64,000 bases of DNA, taken from positions 496,001-560,000 of the forward strand of contig JAGYIT010000007.1 in assembly GCA_018402445.1 (NCBI GenBank), read 5' to 3'. Every line of letters begins with the position of its first letter. Position 1 is the first letter of the stretch. This document shows, in pieces, positions 1 to 9,979 of this stretch. Source of the DNA: Akkermansiaceae bacterium (lineage in GTDB: Bacteria; Verrucomicrobiota; Verrucomicrobiia; Verrucomicrobiales; Akkermansiaceae). The notes below the pieces were generated by a model. It searched no databases. It was not told where the DNA came from and worked only from the letters and a program-made list of their open reading frames with translations. The translations under genes and the position numbers were made by a program.

Positions 1-12
1 CCCAGCCACGGG

Positions 13-936
13 GTGCGTGTTATTGATTCCCACACGGCGGGAGAGCCGACGCGGGTGGTTGTTTCCGGCGGGCCGGAGCTGGGTGGAGGGAGTTTGGGGG
101 AGAGGCTCAGGCGGTTGCGGGAGGGCGCGGATTGGCTGCGGACTTCATTGTGCCTGGAGCCGCGGGCTTCGGAAGCGGCGGTAGGGGCTTTGCTCTGCGA
201 ACCGGACGACGCCGCGAACGACGCGGCGGTGATTTTTTTCAACAACAGCGGCTACCTCGGCATGTGCGGCCACGGGCTGATCGGGCTGGTGGCGACCCTC
301 GAATACATGGGTCGGATGACGCCGGGAATGTTCCGGATCGAGACGCCCGTCGGGGTGGTAGTGGCGACGCTGCACGGGAAAGGCCGCGTGACGGTGGCGA
401 ACGTGGCTTCTTGGCGTTTCCGCAAAGAGGTTGCGGTGGAGGTGGAGGGCTACGGGCAGGTCACGGGCGACATCGCGTGGGGTGGCAACTGGTTTTTCCT
501 GTTGGATGATCCGGGCATCGGTTTGCGGAAGACGAACTTGGAGCGGCTGATGGGCTTTGCGAAGGCGGTGAGGCGCGGCTTGGAAAGTGCGGGGATACGT
601 GGCGAGGACGGGAGCGTGATCGATCACATCGAGGTGCTGGGCGATGATGACGGGGGGGCGGATGCGCGGAATTTCATGCTCTGCCCGGGCGGCGAATACG
701 ACCGCTCGCCCTGCGGCACGGGGCTGAGCGCAAAGCTGGCGTGCCTTTACGCGGACGGCCTGATCAAGGAAGGCGAGGTCTGGCGGCAGGCGGGGATTCT
801 GGGCGGGGTGTTCGAGGGTCGCGTCGCGTTGGCGGACGGGAAAATCATCCCGGAAATCACCGGAGAGGCCTTCGTGACTGCGGAGACGCAACTCGTTTTC
901 TCGGAGGGCGATCCTTACCGGTTCGGAATCCGATAG
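13..936 (+). CDS. Proline racemase / 4-hydroxyproline epimerase family protein
   Basis: N-terminal VIDSHTAGEPTRVV, MCGHGLIG and SPCGTGLSAK catalytic motifs; true start may lie upstream of the window. Confidence 0.9.
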   Translation: MRVIDSHTAGEPTRVVVSGGPELGGGSLGERLRRLREGADWLRTSLCLEPRASEAAVGALLCEPDDAANDAAVIFFNNSGYLGMCGHGLIGLVATLEYMGRMTPGMFRIETPVGVVVATLHGKGRVTVANVASWRFRKEVAVEVEGYGQVTGDIAWGGNWFFLLDDPGIGLRKTNLERLMGFAKAVRRGLESAGIRGEDGSVIDHIEVLGDDDGGADARNFMLCPGGEYDRSPCGTGLSAKLACLYADGLIKEGEVWRQAGILGGVFEGRVALADGKIIPEITGEAFVTAETQLVFSEGDPYRFGIR

Positions 937-938
937 GG

Positions 939-2444
939 TCAGGCGAGCGCCTCGGCGAAGGCGGCGACGATGGTGTCCGGTGACTCCAAGCCGACGGAAA
1001 TGCGCAGCAGGTTCGCAGGGACGCCGCAGTCTTCCGTCCAGTCCAGCTCCTCGTAATGGGCGAGCAGAGTGTAGGGGCACACGAGTGTGAACGGGGTGCC
1101 GAAAGAGGGGCCTTTGGAAAGCTTCAGGGAGTCATATACCTTGGGGGCTTTCTTCGGGTTCGCGAGGACGATGGAAAGCAGGCCGCCGTAGCCGCCGTTT
1201 TTCCGCATGACCTTCGCGTAGTTTTCCGTCTGCGTGACCGAGGGGTGCCAGACGCTGGCGACGGCTGGGTGGTCTTTCAGGAAGGCGACGAGGGCGAGGG
1301 CGTTAGAGTTCACTGCGGCGTTGCGCTTCGCGTAGCCTTTCATGTTCGAGAGGAGAATTTCCGCGTCGGCGATGTATAGAGGGGCGCATTCGGCGGCGTC
1401 CTCCGCGAGCGGGCCGAGGAAATCGGGGGCGAGGGATGAGTCGGCGCGTACGGTGGCGGCTCCGGCCATGACGTCACCAGCTCCGGAAACCCATTTCGTG
1501 AGCGAGGAGGTGAGTACGTCGGCGTAGGGCAGGGCATCGACGTTGAGCGGCCCGGCGGCGGAATCGTCGAGGATGAGCGGGGTGCGGGAGGTTCGGCAGG
1601 CGTCGGCGAGGCGCGGGAGATCGACGGTGCGGAGGAGGGGGTTGGAGGGAACTTCGGTGAAAACGCCTGCGAACTCGCCGGCGCGGATGCGGCGCAGGGC
1701 TTCGTCGAAGGATTCGCCGGTGGCCTCGTTCAGATAGGCGGCGCCGTGCCCGAAGCGTTCTTGGATTTTTAGGGAATCGACGTAAGGGAACTCGATCTGG
1801 AGGGTTTTCTTGCCCTCGCGGAGGCCGGGTAGCGCGCGCAGGACGGCCAGCGCCGCCGAGATCCCGCTGGCGAACACGAAGGTGTTTTCCGCCATTCCGC
1901 CATTCAGATTCGCGACCGCTCGGGCGACGAGGTGGGACTTCGATCCCTCGCGCAACGTTCCGTCCAGATAGTCCTGGGCCTCGCGTGAGGAGACGCCTTC
2001 GCCGGAGAAACGCCAATAGGCATTGGCGAGCGCCTTGGCCTTGTCCGGGAAAATGAGCGTGTGGAAGCCGTGGTAGGAAGTGCTGCGAACGGCTGTTTCC
2101 GCCTGCCTTTCCAGCCAGCGGTGGGCGCGTTGCGCGGAAAGGCGGGTGGGCAGCACGAGGACGCCCTCACCATCGGAGGCGAGTTCCGCGCGGGCGTTTT
2201 CGAACAGGCGCTCGACGGTCGGGTGCTTGAAAAAACGCGGGTATCCGGTGCGCAGGCGGCGGATGATTTTTTCGCGCCCCTCCTCATAGCCGACGACTGA
2301 CTCCCAGGTCGGGAGGCAGACGGAGCAGGCATGGGTGGTATCCGGCAGGGGAACGCCGAGATCCTCCTCCAGCCAGGCGGGGTTTGCCAGGAGATCGCGC
2401 ACGGGCGGTAGATGACCCGTGCGGAAGAGTTGGGCAAGTATCAT
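939..2444 (-). CDS. Cys/Met metabolism PLP-dependent enzyme (cystathionine gamma-synthase-like)
   Basis: LTSSLTKWVSGAGDVMAG PLP-lysine region and LLRISVGLE C-terminal motif; start chosen at MILAQLF, the ORF is open to 2567. Confidence 0.8.
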   Translation of the reverse strand: MILAQLFRTGHLPPVRDLLANPAWLEEDLGVPLPDTTHACSVCLPTWESVVGYEEGREKIIRRLRTGYPRFFKHPTVERLFENARAELASDGEGVLVLPTRLSAQRAHRWLERQAETAVRSTSYHGFHTLIFPDKAKALANAYWRFSGEGVSSREAQDYLDGTLREGSKSHLVARAVANLNGGMAENTFVFASGISAALAVLRALPGLREGKKTLQIEFPYVDSLKIQERFGHGAAYLNEATGESFDEALRRIRAGEFAGVFTEVPSNPLLRTVDLPRLADACRTSRTPLILDDSAAGPLNVDALPYADVLTSSLTKWVSGAGDVMAGAATVRADSSLAPDFLGPLAEDAAECAPLYIADAEILLSNMKGYAKRNAAVNSNALALVAFLKDHPAVASVWHPSVTQTENYAKVMRKNGGYGGLLSIVLANPKKAPKVYDSLKLSKGPSFGTPFTLVCPYTLLAHYEELDWTEDCGVPANLLRISVGLESPDTIVAAFAEALA

Positions 2445-2584
2445 TTCTGGCGGCAGTGGGTATATATGAACAAGGGGAGGTAGGCGTTTCCCTACCTTCT
2501 GCCTGGCGCATGTTCCGGGTTTGTCCTTGTCACAAGGGGGACGTTGGGGAGAATCCGCGCCCCGCATGATGCGGGCAGGTTGCG

Positions 2585-3583
2585 ATGAAAGGAAACGGAG
2601 AAAACAAATTGGCAGAGCAGTTCGCCGAATTCGGCGGGGTGGTGGCGGGGCATACGAGCTTCGTGATCATGAGCCACGTGCGGCCGGACGGGGATGCGAT
2701 CGGTTCACAGGTGGCGCTGGGTTTCGCGCTGATGGCGATGGGGAAAACGGTGTATCTGATCAACGAGGACGGGGTGCCGGAGAGTTTGGCATTCATGGCC
2801 GGTTCGGAAAAGGTGACGACCCCGCCCGCCGAGCCGCTGGAGGTGGAGGTCGCCATCGCGTTGGATACGGCGAACAAGCCAAGGCTCGGCGAGAAGTCTC
2901 TGCACGCCGCGAGCAAGGCGAAGTTCTGGGTCAACATCGACCACCACATTTCCAATCCGGCTTACGGCGATCTGAATATCATTGATGGCACGAGTCCCGC
3001 CACGGGGCAGATCCTCTATCAGTTGATCCGGGCGCTCGATATGCCTTTGCCGGATGAGACGCGGGATGCGGTCTATGTGGCAGTTTCCACGGATACCGGT
3101 TCTTTCCAATACGGCTCCACCACCGCCGCGACCTACGAGCTCGGCGCGGATCTGATCCGCAGGGGGCTGGACGTCGGGAAAATCAACGCGGACACCTACG
3201 ACAACCATCCGTTCCGCCGCCTGGAGCTGATGCGCGAACTGCTCAACACGCTGGAGATTTCCCCCGATGGAACCATCGCGAACTGGGAGCTGCGTGACGC
3301 GGTGCGGCTCAAGCTCGATCTCCAGCCGGATGACAGCGAGGGTTTGATTGACATGATCCGCGGAGTGAAAGGGGTGCGGGTTGCGGCGTTTTTCGAGGAG
3401 CTGGAGGGCGGGAAGATCCGCGTATCTATGCGCTCGAAGGACAAGGGCGTGAATGTCTGCGATGTGGCGGCAAAGTTCGGCGGCGGCGGGCACGCGCTGG
3501 CGGCGGGAATCCGGATGGCCGGCTCGCTGGAGGATGCGAAGGCGGCGGTGCTAGCGGCATTGGGCGAGTCGCTCGCAAAATGA
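2585..3583 (+). CDS. DHH family phosphoesterase (NrnA-like)
   Basis: SHVRPDGDAIGSQ, NIDHHISN, GGGGHALAAG motifs. Confidence 0.9.
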   Translation: MKGNGENKLAEQFAEFGGVVAGHTSFVIMSHVRPDGDAIGSQVALGFALMAMGKTVYLINEDGVPESLAFMAGSEKVTTPPAEPLEVEVAIALDTANKPRLGEKSLHAASKAKFWVNIDHHISNPAYGDLNIIDGTSPATGQILYQLIRALDMPLPDETRDAVYVAVSTDTGSFQYGSTTAATYELGADLIRRGLDVGKINADTYDNHPFRRLELMRELLNTLEISPDGTIANWELRDAVRLKLDLQPDDSEGLIDMIRGVKGVRVAAFFEELEGGKIRVSMRSKDKGVNVCDVAAKFGGGGHALAAGIRMAGSLEDAKAAVLAALGESLAK

Positions 3584-3596
3584 TTTTCAAAACACG

Positions 3597-4331
3597 ATGA
3601 GAAACAAACCACAGGAATATACGGGCCCCAGCGGAGTGCTGCTCGTGGACAAGGCGCCGGACATGACCTCGCACGATGTCGTGGCGATCGGGCGGCGGGC
3701 GCTGAACACAAAAAAGATCGGCCACTGCGGGACGCTTGATCCGATGGCCACCGGGCTGCTGATGCTGGTGGTCGGGCGCGCGACGAAGATCCAGGACCTG
3801 CTGATGAGCGAGGACAAGGTCTATGAAGGCACGCTCACCCTCGGCCAGCGCACCAGCACGCAGGACAAGGAGGGCGAGGTGGTCGAAACACGCGAGGTCG
3901 GCGATTATCCCGAGGCGGAGATCAAGGCGGCGTTCGACGCCTTCACCGGCGAGTTCGAGCAACTCCCGCCGATGGTTTCCGCGATCAAGATGGACGGCGT
4001 GCCGCTCTACAAGCTCGCCCGCAAGGGGCAGGAGGTGGAGCGCAAGCTGCGGCCGGTGAAGGTCAGCGGATACGAGATCACGCGTGTCGCGTTGCCGGAG
4101 GTGGACTTCCGCGTTCATTGCACGAAGGGCTTTTATGTTAGGACGTATGCGAACGATATCGGTGAGAAACTCGGTTGCGGCGCGCACCTGAGCGCATTGC
4201 GGCGGACGAACTCGGGGAAATTCACCCTCGACCGCGCCGTGACCGTCGCGCAGCTCAAGGAGGGCGATCCCGAAGTTCTGATGAAAGCGCTGATTTCTCT
4301 GGCCGAAATTTCCCTGATGCGGGGAGCCTGA
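3597..4331 (+). CDS. truB: tRNA pseudouridine(55) synthase
   Basis: GVLLVDKAPDMTSHDVV, GHCGTLDPMATGLL, KGFYVRTYANDIG. Confidence 0.95.
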   Translation: MRNKPQEYTGPSGVLLVDKAPDMTSHDVVAIGRRALNTKKIGHCGTLDPMATGLLMLVVGRATKIQDLLMSEDKVYEGTLTLGQRTSTQDKEGEVVETREVGDYPEAEIKAAFDAFTGEFEQLPPMVSAIKMDGVPLYKLARKGQEVERKLRPVKVSGYEITRVALPEVDFRVHCTKGFYVRTYANDIGEKLGCGAHLSALRRTNSGKFTLDRAVTVAQLKEGDPEVLMKALISLAEISLMRGA

Positions 4332-4335
4332 AGCC

Positions 4336-5253
4336 ATGCCCATCCGGATCGACAAGCTGGAGGAGTTGGCGGCGCAGGACGGGCCGCTGCACCTCGCGCT
4401 TGGGGTTTTCGATGGGGTGCATGTGGGGCATCGAGCGGTGATCGCGCGGGCGGTGGAGGCCGCGCGGAAAGGGGGCGGGAAAGCTTTCGTGGTGACCTTC
4501 GATCCGCATCCAATCCGGGTGATCGCACCGGGGAAAGCGCCTGCGTCGCTGCTGGCGACGCTCGACGAAAAGGCGGCGGTGATGAAGGCGTTGGGCGTGG
4601 AGGGTTTGCTCGTGATCCATTTCGACATGGCCTTCGCGGGGATGGATGCGGAGGAGTTCGTGAGGAAACTTCTGGCCGCCGATGTGCGGACGGTCGCGGT
4701 GGGCGAGGACTGGCGTTTCGGCAGCAAGCGCGCCGGTGATGTGGCGATGCTGCGACGGATGGGCGCCGAGCTGGGTTTCCATTTGGAAGCCGTGCCGCCG
4801 GTGATGTGGGACGGGGAAAGGATCAGCAGCACCCGCATCCGCCAGGCGATCCGCGATGGGAATTTCGACGCCGTGGAGGAAATGCTCGGCCGGGCCTACG
4901 AGCTTTCCGGGACGGTCATCGAGGGTAGGAAGCTGGGCCGCAACCTAGGCTTTCCCACCGCGAACATCCGCCTTGGCGAGCGCCAAACGCCCCGCGACGG
5001 AGTGTGGGCGGTGAAAGTGGATGGGGAGAGAAACGGCATTGCGAACCTTGGCACGCGCCCCACCGTTGATGGCTGCGAGCGGCTTCTTGAGGTGCATCTC
5101 TTCGATTTTTCCGGCGATCTATACGGCAAGGAACTGCGGGTGATGTTCGGGAAATTCCTGAGATCCGAGAGGAAGTTCGGCTCGGTGGAGGAACTGCGGG
5201 AGCAGATCGCGAAGGATGCGGAAGAAGCGCGGCGATGGTTTGAGCGCGATTGA
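4336..5253 (+). CDS. ribF: Bifunctional riboflavin kinase/FAD synthetase
   Basis: LGVFDGVHVGHRAVI, SSTRIRQAI, GRNLGFPTANI. Confidence 0.95.
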   Translation: MPIRIDKLEELAAQDGPLHLALGVFDGVHVGHRAVIARAVEAARKGGGKAFVVTFDPHPIRVIAPGKAPASLLATLDEKAAVMKALGVEGLLVIHFDMAFAGMDAEEFVRKLLAADVRTVAVGEDWRFGSKRAGDVAMLRRMGAELGFHLEAVPPVMWDGERISSTRIRQAIRDGNFDAVEEMLGRAYELSGTVIEGRKLGRNLGFPTANIRLGERQTPRDGVWAVKVDGERNGIANLGTRPTVDGCERLLEVHLFDFSGDLYGKELRVMFGKFLRSERKFGSVEELREQIAKDAEEARRWFERD

Positions 5254-5256
5254 CCC

Positions 5257-5661
5257 TCAGTCCCGAGTTTGGGTCTCGCCGTATTCGTTGTATTTCAGGG
5301 ATGATCCTCTCACCTGCTCCGCCGGATACTTGGCGGCGTTCTTTTCCATTTTCCGCTCCATGGCTTCGAAGAGGTCGATGCCGAGGATGTCGGCGAGTTC
5401 CACGAGATAGATCGCCACATCGGCCACCTCCTCCTCGATTTCCTTCCGCTTTTCCACCACACGCGCCGCGACCTCCTCCGGGGATTTCCAGAGGAAGTGC
5501 TCCATCAGTTCGCCCGCTTCGATGGAGAGCGCCATGGCCATGTCCTTCGGGTTGTGGAACTGCGCCCAGTCCCTTTCGTCGCGGAAACGGCGGATTTTAT
5601 CGGTGATTTCCTGGAGTTGCATGGTCGGGGGGGAGGTTCGCACAGGACGGGGCGTGGGCAC
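5257..5661 (-). CDS. MazG-like nucleotide pyrophosphohydrolase
   Basis: ALSIEAGELMEHFLWKSPEE and EEEVADVAIYLVELADILGID. Confidence 0.85.
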   Translation of the reverse strand: MPTPRPVRTSPPTMQLQEITDKIRRFRDERDWAQFHNPKDMAMALSIEAGELMEHFLWKSPEEVAARVVEKRKEIEEEVADVAIYLVELADILGIDLFEAMERKMEKNAAKYPAEQVRGSSLKYNEYGETQTRD

Positions 5662-5945
5662 AAAGCGGAAAATCTGTTTTGGTGGATTGACATAATGGTG
5701 TTAAAATGAACAGTATCCGGAATGAGCTTACCTGAATACACAAGGCTGCGTTGGAAACTGGAGTGGAACAAGCTGCGCGGAACCGTTGCGCGGAGGTTGC
5801 GAAGGCTTCGGATGCCCGGTCGGCGGCGGGAGGAGCAGATGGAGTTCCGCTGGTGAGGCTGCGGCTCCCAATAATCGCGAAATTTTCCCGGATTTTGCGC
5901 TTACCCTTTCGGGGTGGGCTGGCTATACATCCTCAAAACCTCCGC

Positions 5946-8405
5946 ATGGCGATCTTTGACCGAACCGAAATCCCTTGTCGCTGTCTGGCGATCGCGATTC
6001 ACATTTTTCTAACGGGCGTGACTTTCGCGCAGGAAGACGGTGCCCGTTCGGCGCTGGCACAGCGGGAGTTGGAGCGGCGCCAGGCATCCGTTCAGGAAGG
6101 CCAGATGCTGCTCCTGAAAGGCGATGAGGCCTACCTCGCGGGGAAATACAAGGATGCGCTGGAGGCGTATGCCGGGGCCCGCGAATCGTTTCCCGACGCT
6201 CCCGCGACGGCGGAGCTGAAAGTGGCCGCGACCCAGCGCTATGCGCAGTCTTCCGTGGAATACGGCCGCGAACTTTCCCGGAAGGGGGATGTGGCGGGTG
6301 CCAAGGCGGCCGTGGACAAGGTTTTGGCAGATGGGGTCGCCCCGAACGATCCGATGGCGAACGCCTTCCGCGCGGAACTCGACGATCCGATCCGGACAAA
6401 CCCCGCGCTGGGGAAGGAGCACGCGGCGGACGTCGACCAGGTGCGCAGGCTGCTTTACATGGCGCAGGGCGAGTCCGACCTTGGCAAGTACGACAATGCC
6501 CGTAGATACTATGAGGACATCATCCGGATCGATCCGCAAAACACCGCCGCGCGCCGCGGGCTGGAGCGCGTTTCCGCAGAGAAGACCGCGTATTACCGTT
6601 CCGCGCGGGATCACGCCCGCGCCGAGATGCTGGCGGAGGTGGATGGGGGCTGGGAATTGCCGCTCGCGCCCGAGCTGGTGGTGCCCGAACTCACCGATTT
6701 CGGGCGGGTCGATGCCTCGCGAAGCGCTTTCATTTCCCTTTCCGCGAAGCTTCAGCGCATCGTCATCCCTGATTACCGGCTCGAGCAGGGGAACCTCAAT
6801 GACGCCATCGAACTGCTGCTGTTGCGCGCCGCGGAGAACGATACTTTCGAGATGGATCCTGTACGCAAGGGTATCAACGTGGTGTTGAGCGTGGGTGACC
6901 CGAACCAATCCCCGGCCAAGGAGATTTTCGAGAAGCGCTTCGACATCCGGGTCAAGAACGTGCCGGTTGCGACGATCCTGAAATACATTAACGGGAACAC
7001 TGGCACGATTTACCGGACGGATGATTTCGCGGTCACGATCTCGCCCACGGGCATGGATGCGGGCACCTTGGCTTCACGAACCTACCGGGTTCCGCCCGAT
7101 TTCCTGAGCAACCTTTCCTCCGGAGCCGGGGAGAACAACGAGGTGGTGGATATCTTCAACACGGATCTCGGGAAGGGCGGGCTGCTGCCGAAACGGATGG
7201 GCGCGCAGGAGGCACTCATGCAGCAGGGTGTTACTTTCGCCGAAGGGACATCCGCCACGTTCAACGCGGTCACCAACACTCTGCGCGTGGTCAACACCGA
7301 GCCCAACCTCGACATCATCGAGCAGATCATCGAGATGATCACGCAGACGGAGCCGGTGTCTGTGGCCGTGAGGGTGACGATGCTCAAGGTCGAGCGGGAC
7401 AGGTTGGAGGAATTGGGTTTCGACTGGATGCTGAACACATTCACTTTCGGCGCGGACAGTTGGATACCGGGTGCAAGCCAGCTCAACCTTTCCGGGGGCA
7501 CCACCGGCAACGGCTCCGCCATCACGGACATCGCCAACCCGGCTGGCAACTTCTTTGCCACCAGCCCGATCACCGCTGGCAACCGCAGCGGGGACGGGGC
7601 GATATCAGGCGATAGCATCGATTCGCTTCTCGCGGGGGGATCGACGAGGGGCAGGCAGGGTGAGAGCAGGGCTCCTGGTGTTCTCGGCCTGAATGGAGTC
7701 ATCGGAGAGGCGACGCTACAGATGCTCATGCGGGGGCTTGACCAGAAAAAGGGCGTGGATCTGATGGCTCAGCCTTCCGTGACCACCCGTAGCGGCCAGG
7801 CGGCCTCCATTTTCCTTGTGGACGAGTTCATCTACCCGACGGAATACGAGCCCCCTGAACTTCCCAACTCGGTGGGAGTCGTCGATGATTTTAACGGCGG
7901 GGTGGGAGTTGGAGGAGGCGGGGGCGGCAGCTTCCCTGTCACGCCTGCGACCCCAACGGCGTTTGAGAAACGCGATGTGGGGATCATCCTAGAAGTGCTG
8001 CCTGTCGCCGACGCGAACCGGCGCTTTGTGGATGTGACCCTGAACCCCAACATCACTGAACTCGACGGTTTCGTGAACTACGGCAGCCCGATCAACACCA
8101 CATCCTCCGGCCTTCTGGGGCCAACGACGACGGTGCTTACCGAGAATGCGATCCTGATGCCTGTTTTCAGCGTGCGGAAGGTGAATTCGAATCTCATCGT
8201 AGCGGATGGAGCGACCATTGTGATCGGCGGGGTTCTGAAGGATGAGATCCAGGACGTGCAGGATAAGACTCCGATCCTCGGCGACATCCCGTTTGTCGGC
8301 AGGCTGTTCCAATCCGATGCCAGGAGCCACCGCTCCACCGCCATCCTTTTCCTCGTGAACGTGGAGCTTCTCGATCCGACCGGGCGGCCTTATCGGGATC
8401 GCTGA
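5946..8405 (+). CDS. Type II/IV-like secretin (GspD/Amuc_1098-like), N-terminal repeat region
   Basis: Signal peptide at MAIFDRTEIPCRC; C-terminal VGGVLKDEIQDVQDKTPILGDIPFVGRLFQSD secretin signature; the ORF track start at 5751 is probably too long. Confidence 0.85.
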   Translation: MAIFDRTEIPCRCLAIAIHIFLTGVTFAQEDGARSALAQRELERRQASVQEGQMLLLKGDEAYLAGKYKDALEAYAGARESFPDAPATAELKVAATQRYAQSSVEYGRELSRKGDVAGAKAAVDKVLADGVAPNDPMANAFRAELDDPIRTNPALGKEHAADVDQVRRLLYMAQGESDLGKYDNARRYYEDIIRIDPQNTAARRGLERVSAEKTAYYRSARDHARAEMLAEVDGGWELPLAPELVVPELTDFGRVDASRSAFISLSAKLQRIVIPDYRLEQGNLNDAIELLLLRAAENDTFEMDPVRKGINVVLSVGDPNQSPAKEIFEKRFDIRVKNVPVATILKYINGNTGTIYRTDDFAVTISPTGMDAGTLASRTYRVPPDFLSNLSSGAGENNEVVDIFNTDLGKGGLLPKRMGAQEALMQQGVTFAEGTSATFNAVTNTLRVVNTEPNLDIIEQIIEMITQTEPVSVAVRVTMLKVERDRLEELGFDWMLNTFTFGADSWIPGASQLNLSGGTTGNGSAITDIANPAGNFFATSPITAGNRSGDGAISGDSIDSLLAGGSTRGRQGESRAPGVLGLNGVIGEATLQMLMRGLDQKKGVDLMAQPSVTTRSGQAASIFLVDEFIYPTEYEPPELPNSVGVVDDFNGGVGVGGGGGGSFPVTPATPTAFEKRDVGIILEVLPVADANRRFVDVTLNPNITELDGFVNYGSPINTTSSGLLGPTTTVLTENAILMPVFSVRKVNSNLIVADGATIVIGGVLKDEIQDVQDKTPILGDIPFVGRLFQSDARSHRSTAILFLVNVELLDPTGRPYRDR

Positions 8406-8430
8406 ACGCCCACCATTTCACCCTGATACC

Positions 8431-9969
8431 ATGCCCCAGCCGAGCAGCGAACCGGAGAAGTATACGATTGACGAGATGATGGATCGCCTGAAGGCGCGCG
8501 ATTCCTCGGACAAACAGCCCGAACTGGTGACCCGCTCCGACGGCAGCCAGGCGATGAAGGTGAAAAAGCGAAAAAGGCGCTCGAACCAGGCCGTCAACGA
8601 AGAAACGAAGCGCAACAGGCGCGTGCAGATCGCGCAGATCGCGGGATTTGTAGTGGTGTTGGTGTTGCTGGGATTGGCAGCCGGCATCGGGATCCTTCAC
8701 GCGAACAGCAAGGGTTTCCGCGAAGATCTGGTCTCGAAGCTGAGAGCTACCAGCGGAGCGGATGTGAAACTCGACCAGTTCCGGATGAATCCAGTCGCCG
8801 CCCACGCGAACGGGGCTTTGTTTTCATGGCCGCCGGGCAACGCGCTGGAGAGCCTTGAGCTGAAGACGGTGACGGCCAAGATCGCGCCGACGAGTTTCGC
8901 GGGCAAAACCTTCGGAGGCGAGGAAATCGTGGCGGTTGCTGGGAAACTGATTATGAAGGCGCCCGCCGAGTCAGTTCCGGCCCGGCAGGTTCCGAAGCCG
9001 GAAGGCGGGTTGCCGGTGAGTTTTTCCCGGTATTCCGTACCTTCCCTGGATATTTCCTTCGGTGAGTTCGGTTCGTTGACCCAGGCGGAGGTCTCGCTCT
9101 ACCCGAGCACCGCGGCGGGACAGGCGGAGATTCGGTTAAGGGGCGGATTACTCCAGTTCGCCAACTGGCCGCCGATGAATCTGGATCGCTCTTACGTTAG
9201 GGTGAGGGCAGGGGATTTCCAGGTCCAGAGCCTGCGGTTCCAGATGCCGGAAGCAGCGAATCGGCGCAGTATGGAGGGCTTCATTGATTTTTCTGGGACG
9301 CTTTCGCCTCTTGCCGCCGGTGATCAGCAAACTCTGGCGGTAAAGCTTGAAGCCTTCCTGCTGCCCTACCTGATCGGCGGGGATCTTGGGCGGTTTTTCA
9401 ACGGTAGGGTGGATTCGAAGGATATCCCGGACTCCAATTTTCTCAGCTTTGATCCCGGATTGCCAGAATCGGCTTTGCTTGAGCTGACGGTGACGAGTTC
9501 CGTAGATTCCCGGATCGATCTCTCCGGTTTCAAATTTTTGCAGATGCTGGCCGTATTCTTTGACGACCGCTGGTATGAGTTCCCCAATTTCGACGACGAT
9601 GTCGCGATGGTTGTCAAGCGGTCGGGCGGGAAGGTTTCGGTCACTGACATTAATCTCGTCCAACGCGGTCGGATGGCGGTGAGGGGTGCGATTACCAACG
9701 GTGAGGGTGGGAAAGTCTCGGGAAATCTGCGGATCGGGATACCCGAGACGACCATCAGCGCCGCCAAGGATACGAAGCTGTCGAACATGTTCGGGCAGGC
9801 GCGGGAGGGATACAGCTGGGTGGATCTTGAGATCGGGGGGACGGCTGCGCTGCCACTGGACAATTTCCGGTCGCTCTACATGGAGACATCCCCGCCGGAG
9901 GAAGCCGGGGAGGGTGATGGGGAGGGCGACGACCGGGACTCTTTCGATGACCTCATCGAAGGGCGATAG
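8431..9969 (+). CDS. Hypothetical protein, cytoplasmic N-terminus plus single TM helix, follows secretin
   Basis: ORF 25 bp downstream of the secretin; TM segment IAGFVVVLVLLGLAAGIGIL. Confidence 0.7.
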   Translation: MPQPSSEPEKYTIDEMMDRLKARDSSDKQPELVTRSDGSQAMKVKKRKRRSNQAVNEETKRNRRVQIAQIAGFVVVLVLLGLAAGIGILHANSKGFREDLVSKLRATSGADVKLDQFRMNPVAAHANGALFSWPPGNALESLELKTVTAKIAPTSFAGKTFGGEEIVAVAGKLIMKAPAESVPARQVPKPEGGLPVSFSRYSVPSLDISFGEFGSLTQAEVSLYPSTAAGQAEIRLRGGLLQFANWPPMNLDRSYVRVRAGDFQVQSLRFQMPEAANRRSMEGFIDFSGTLSPLAAGDQQTLAVKLEAFLLPYLIGGDLGRFFNGRVDSKDIPDSNFLSFDPGLPESALLELTVTSSVDSRIDLSGFKFLQMLAVFFDDRWYEFPNFDDDVAMVVKRSGGKVSVTDINLVQRGRMAVRGAITNGEGGKVSGNLRIGIPETTISAAKDTKLSNMFGQAREGYSWVDLEIGGTAALPLDNFRSLYMETSPPEEAGEGDGEGDDRDSFDDLIEGR

Positions 9970-9979
9970 GAGGTTTGCT

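Noticed and set aside
145-1080. 311-aa minus-strand ORF over the proline racemase gene
   Set aside because: Shadow ORF; the opposite strand has catalytic motifs.
3426-4838. 470-aa minus-strand ORF opposite truB/ribF
   Set aside because: Shadow ORF of a high-GC region; the plus strand encodes clear TruB and RibF.
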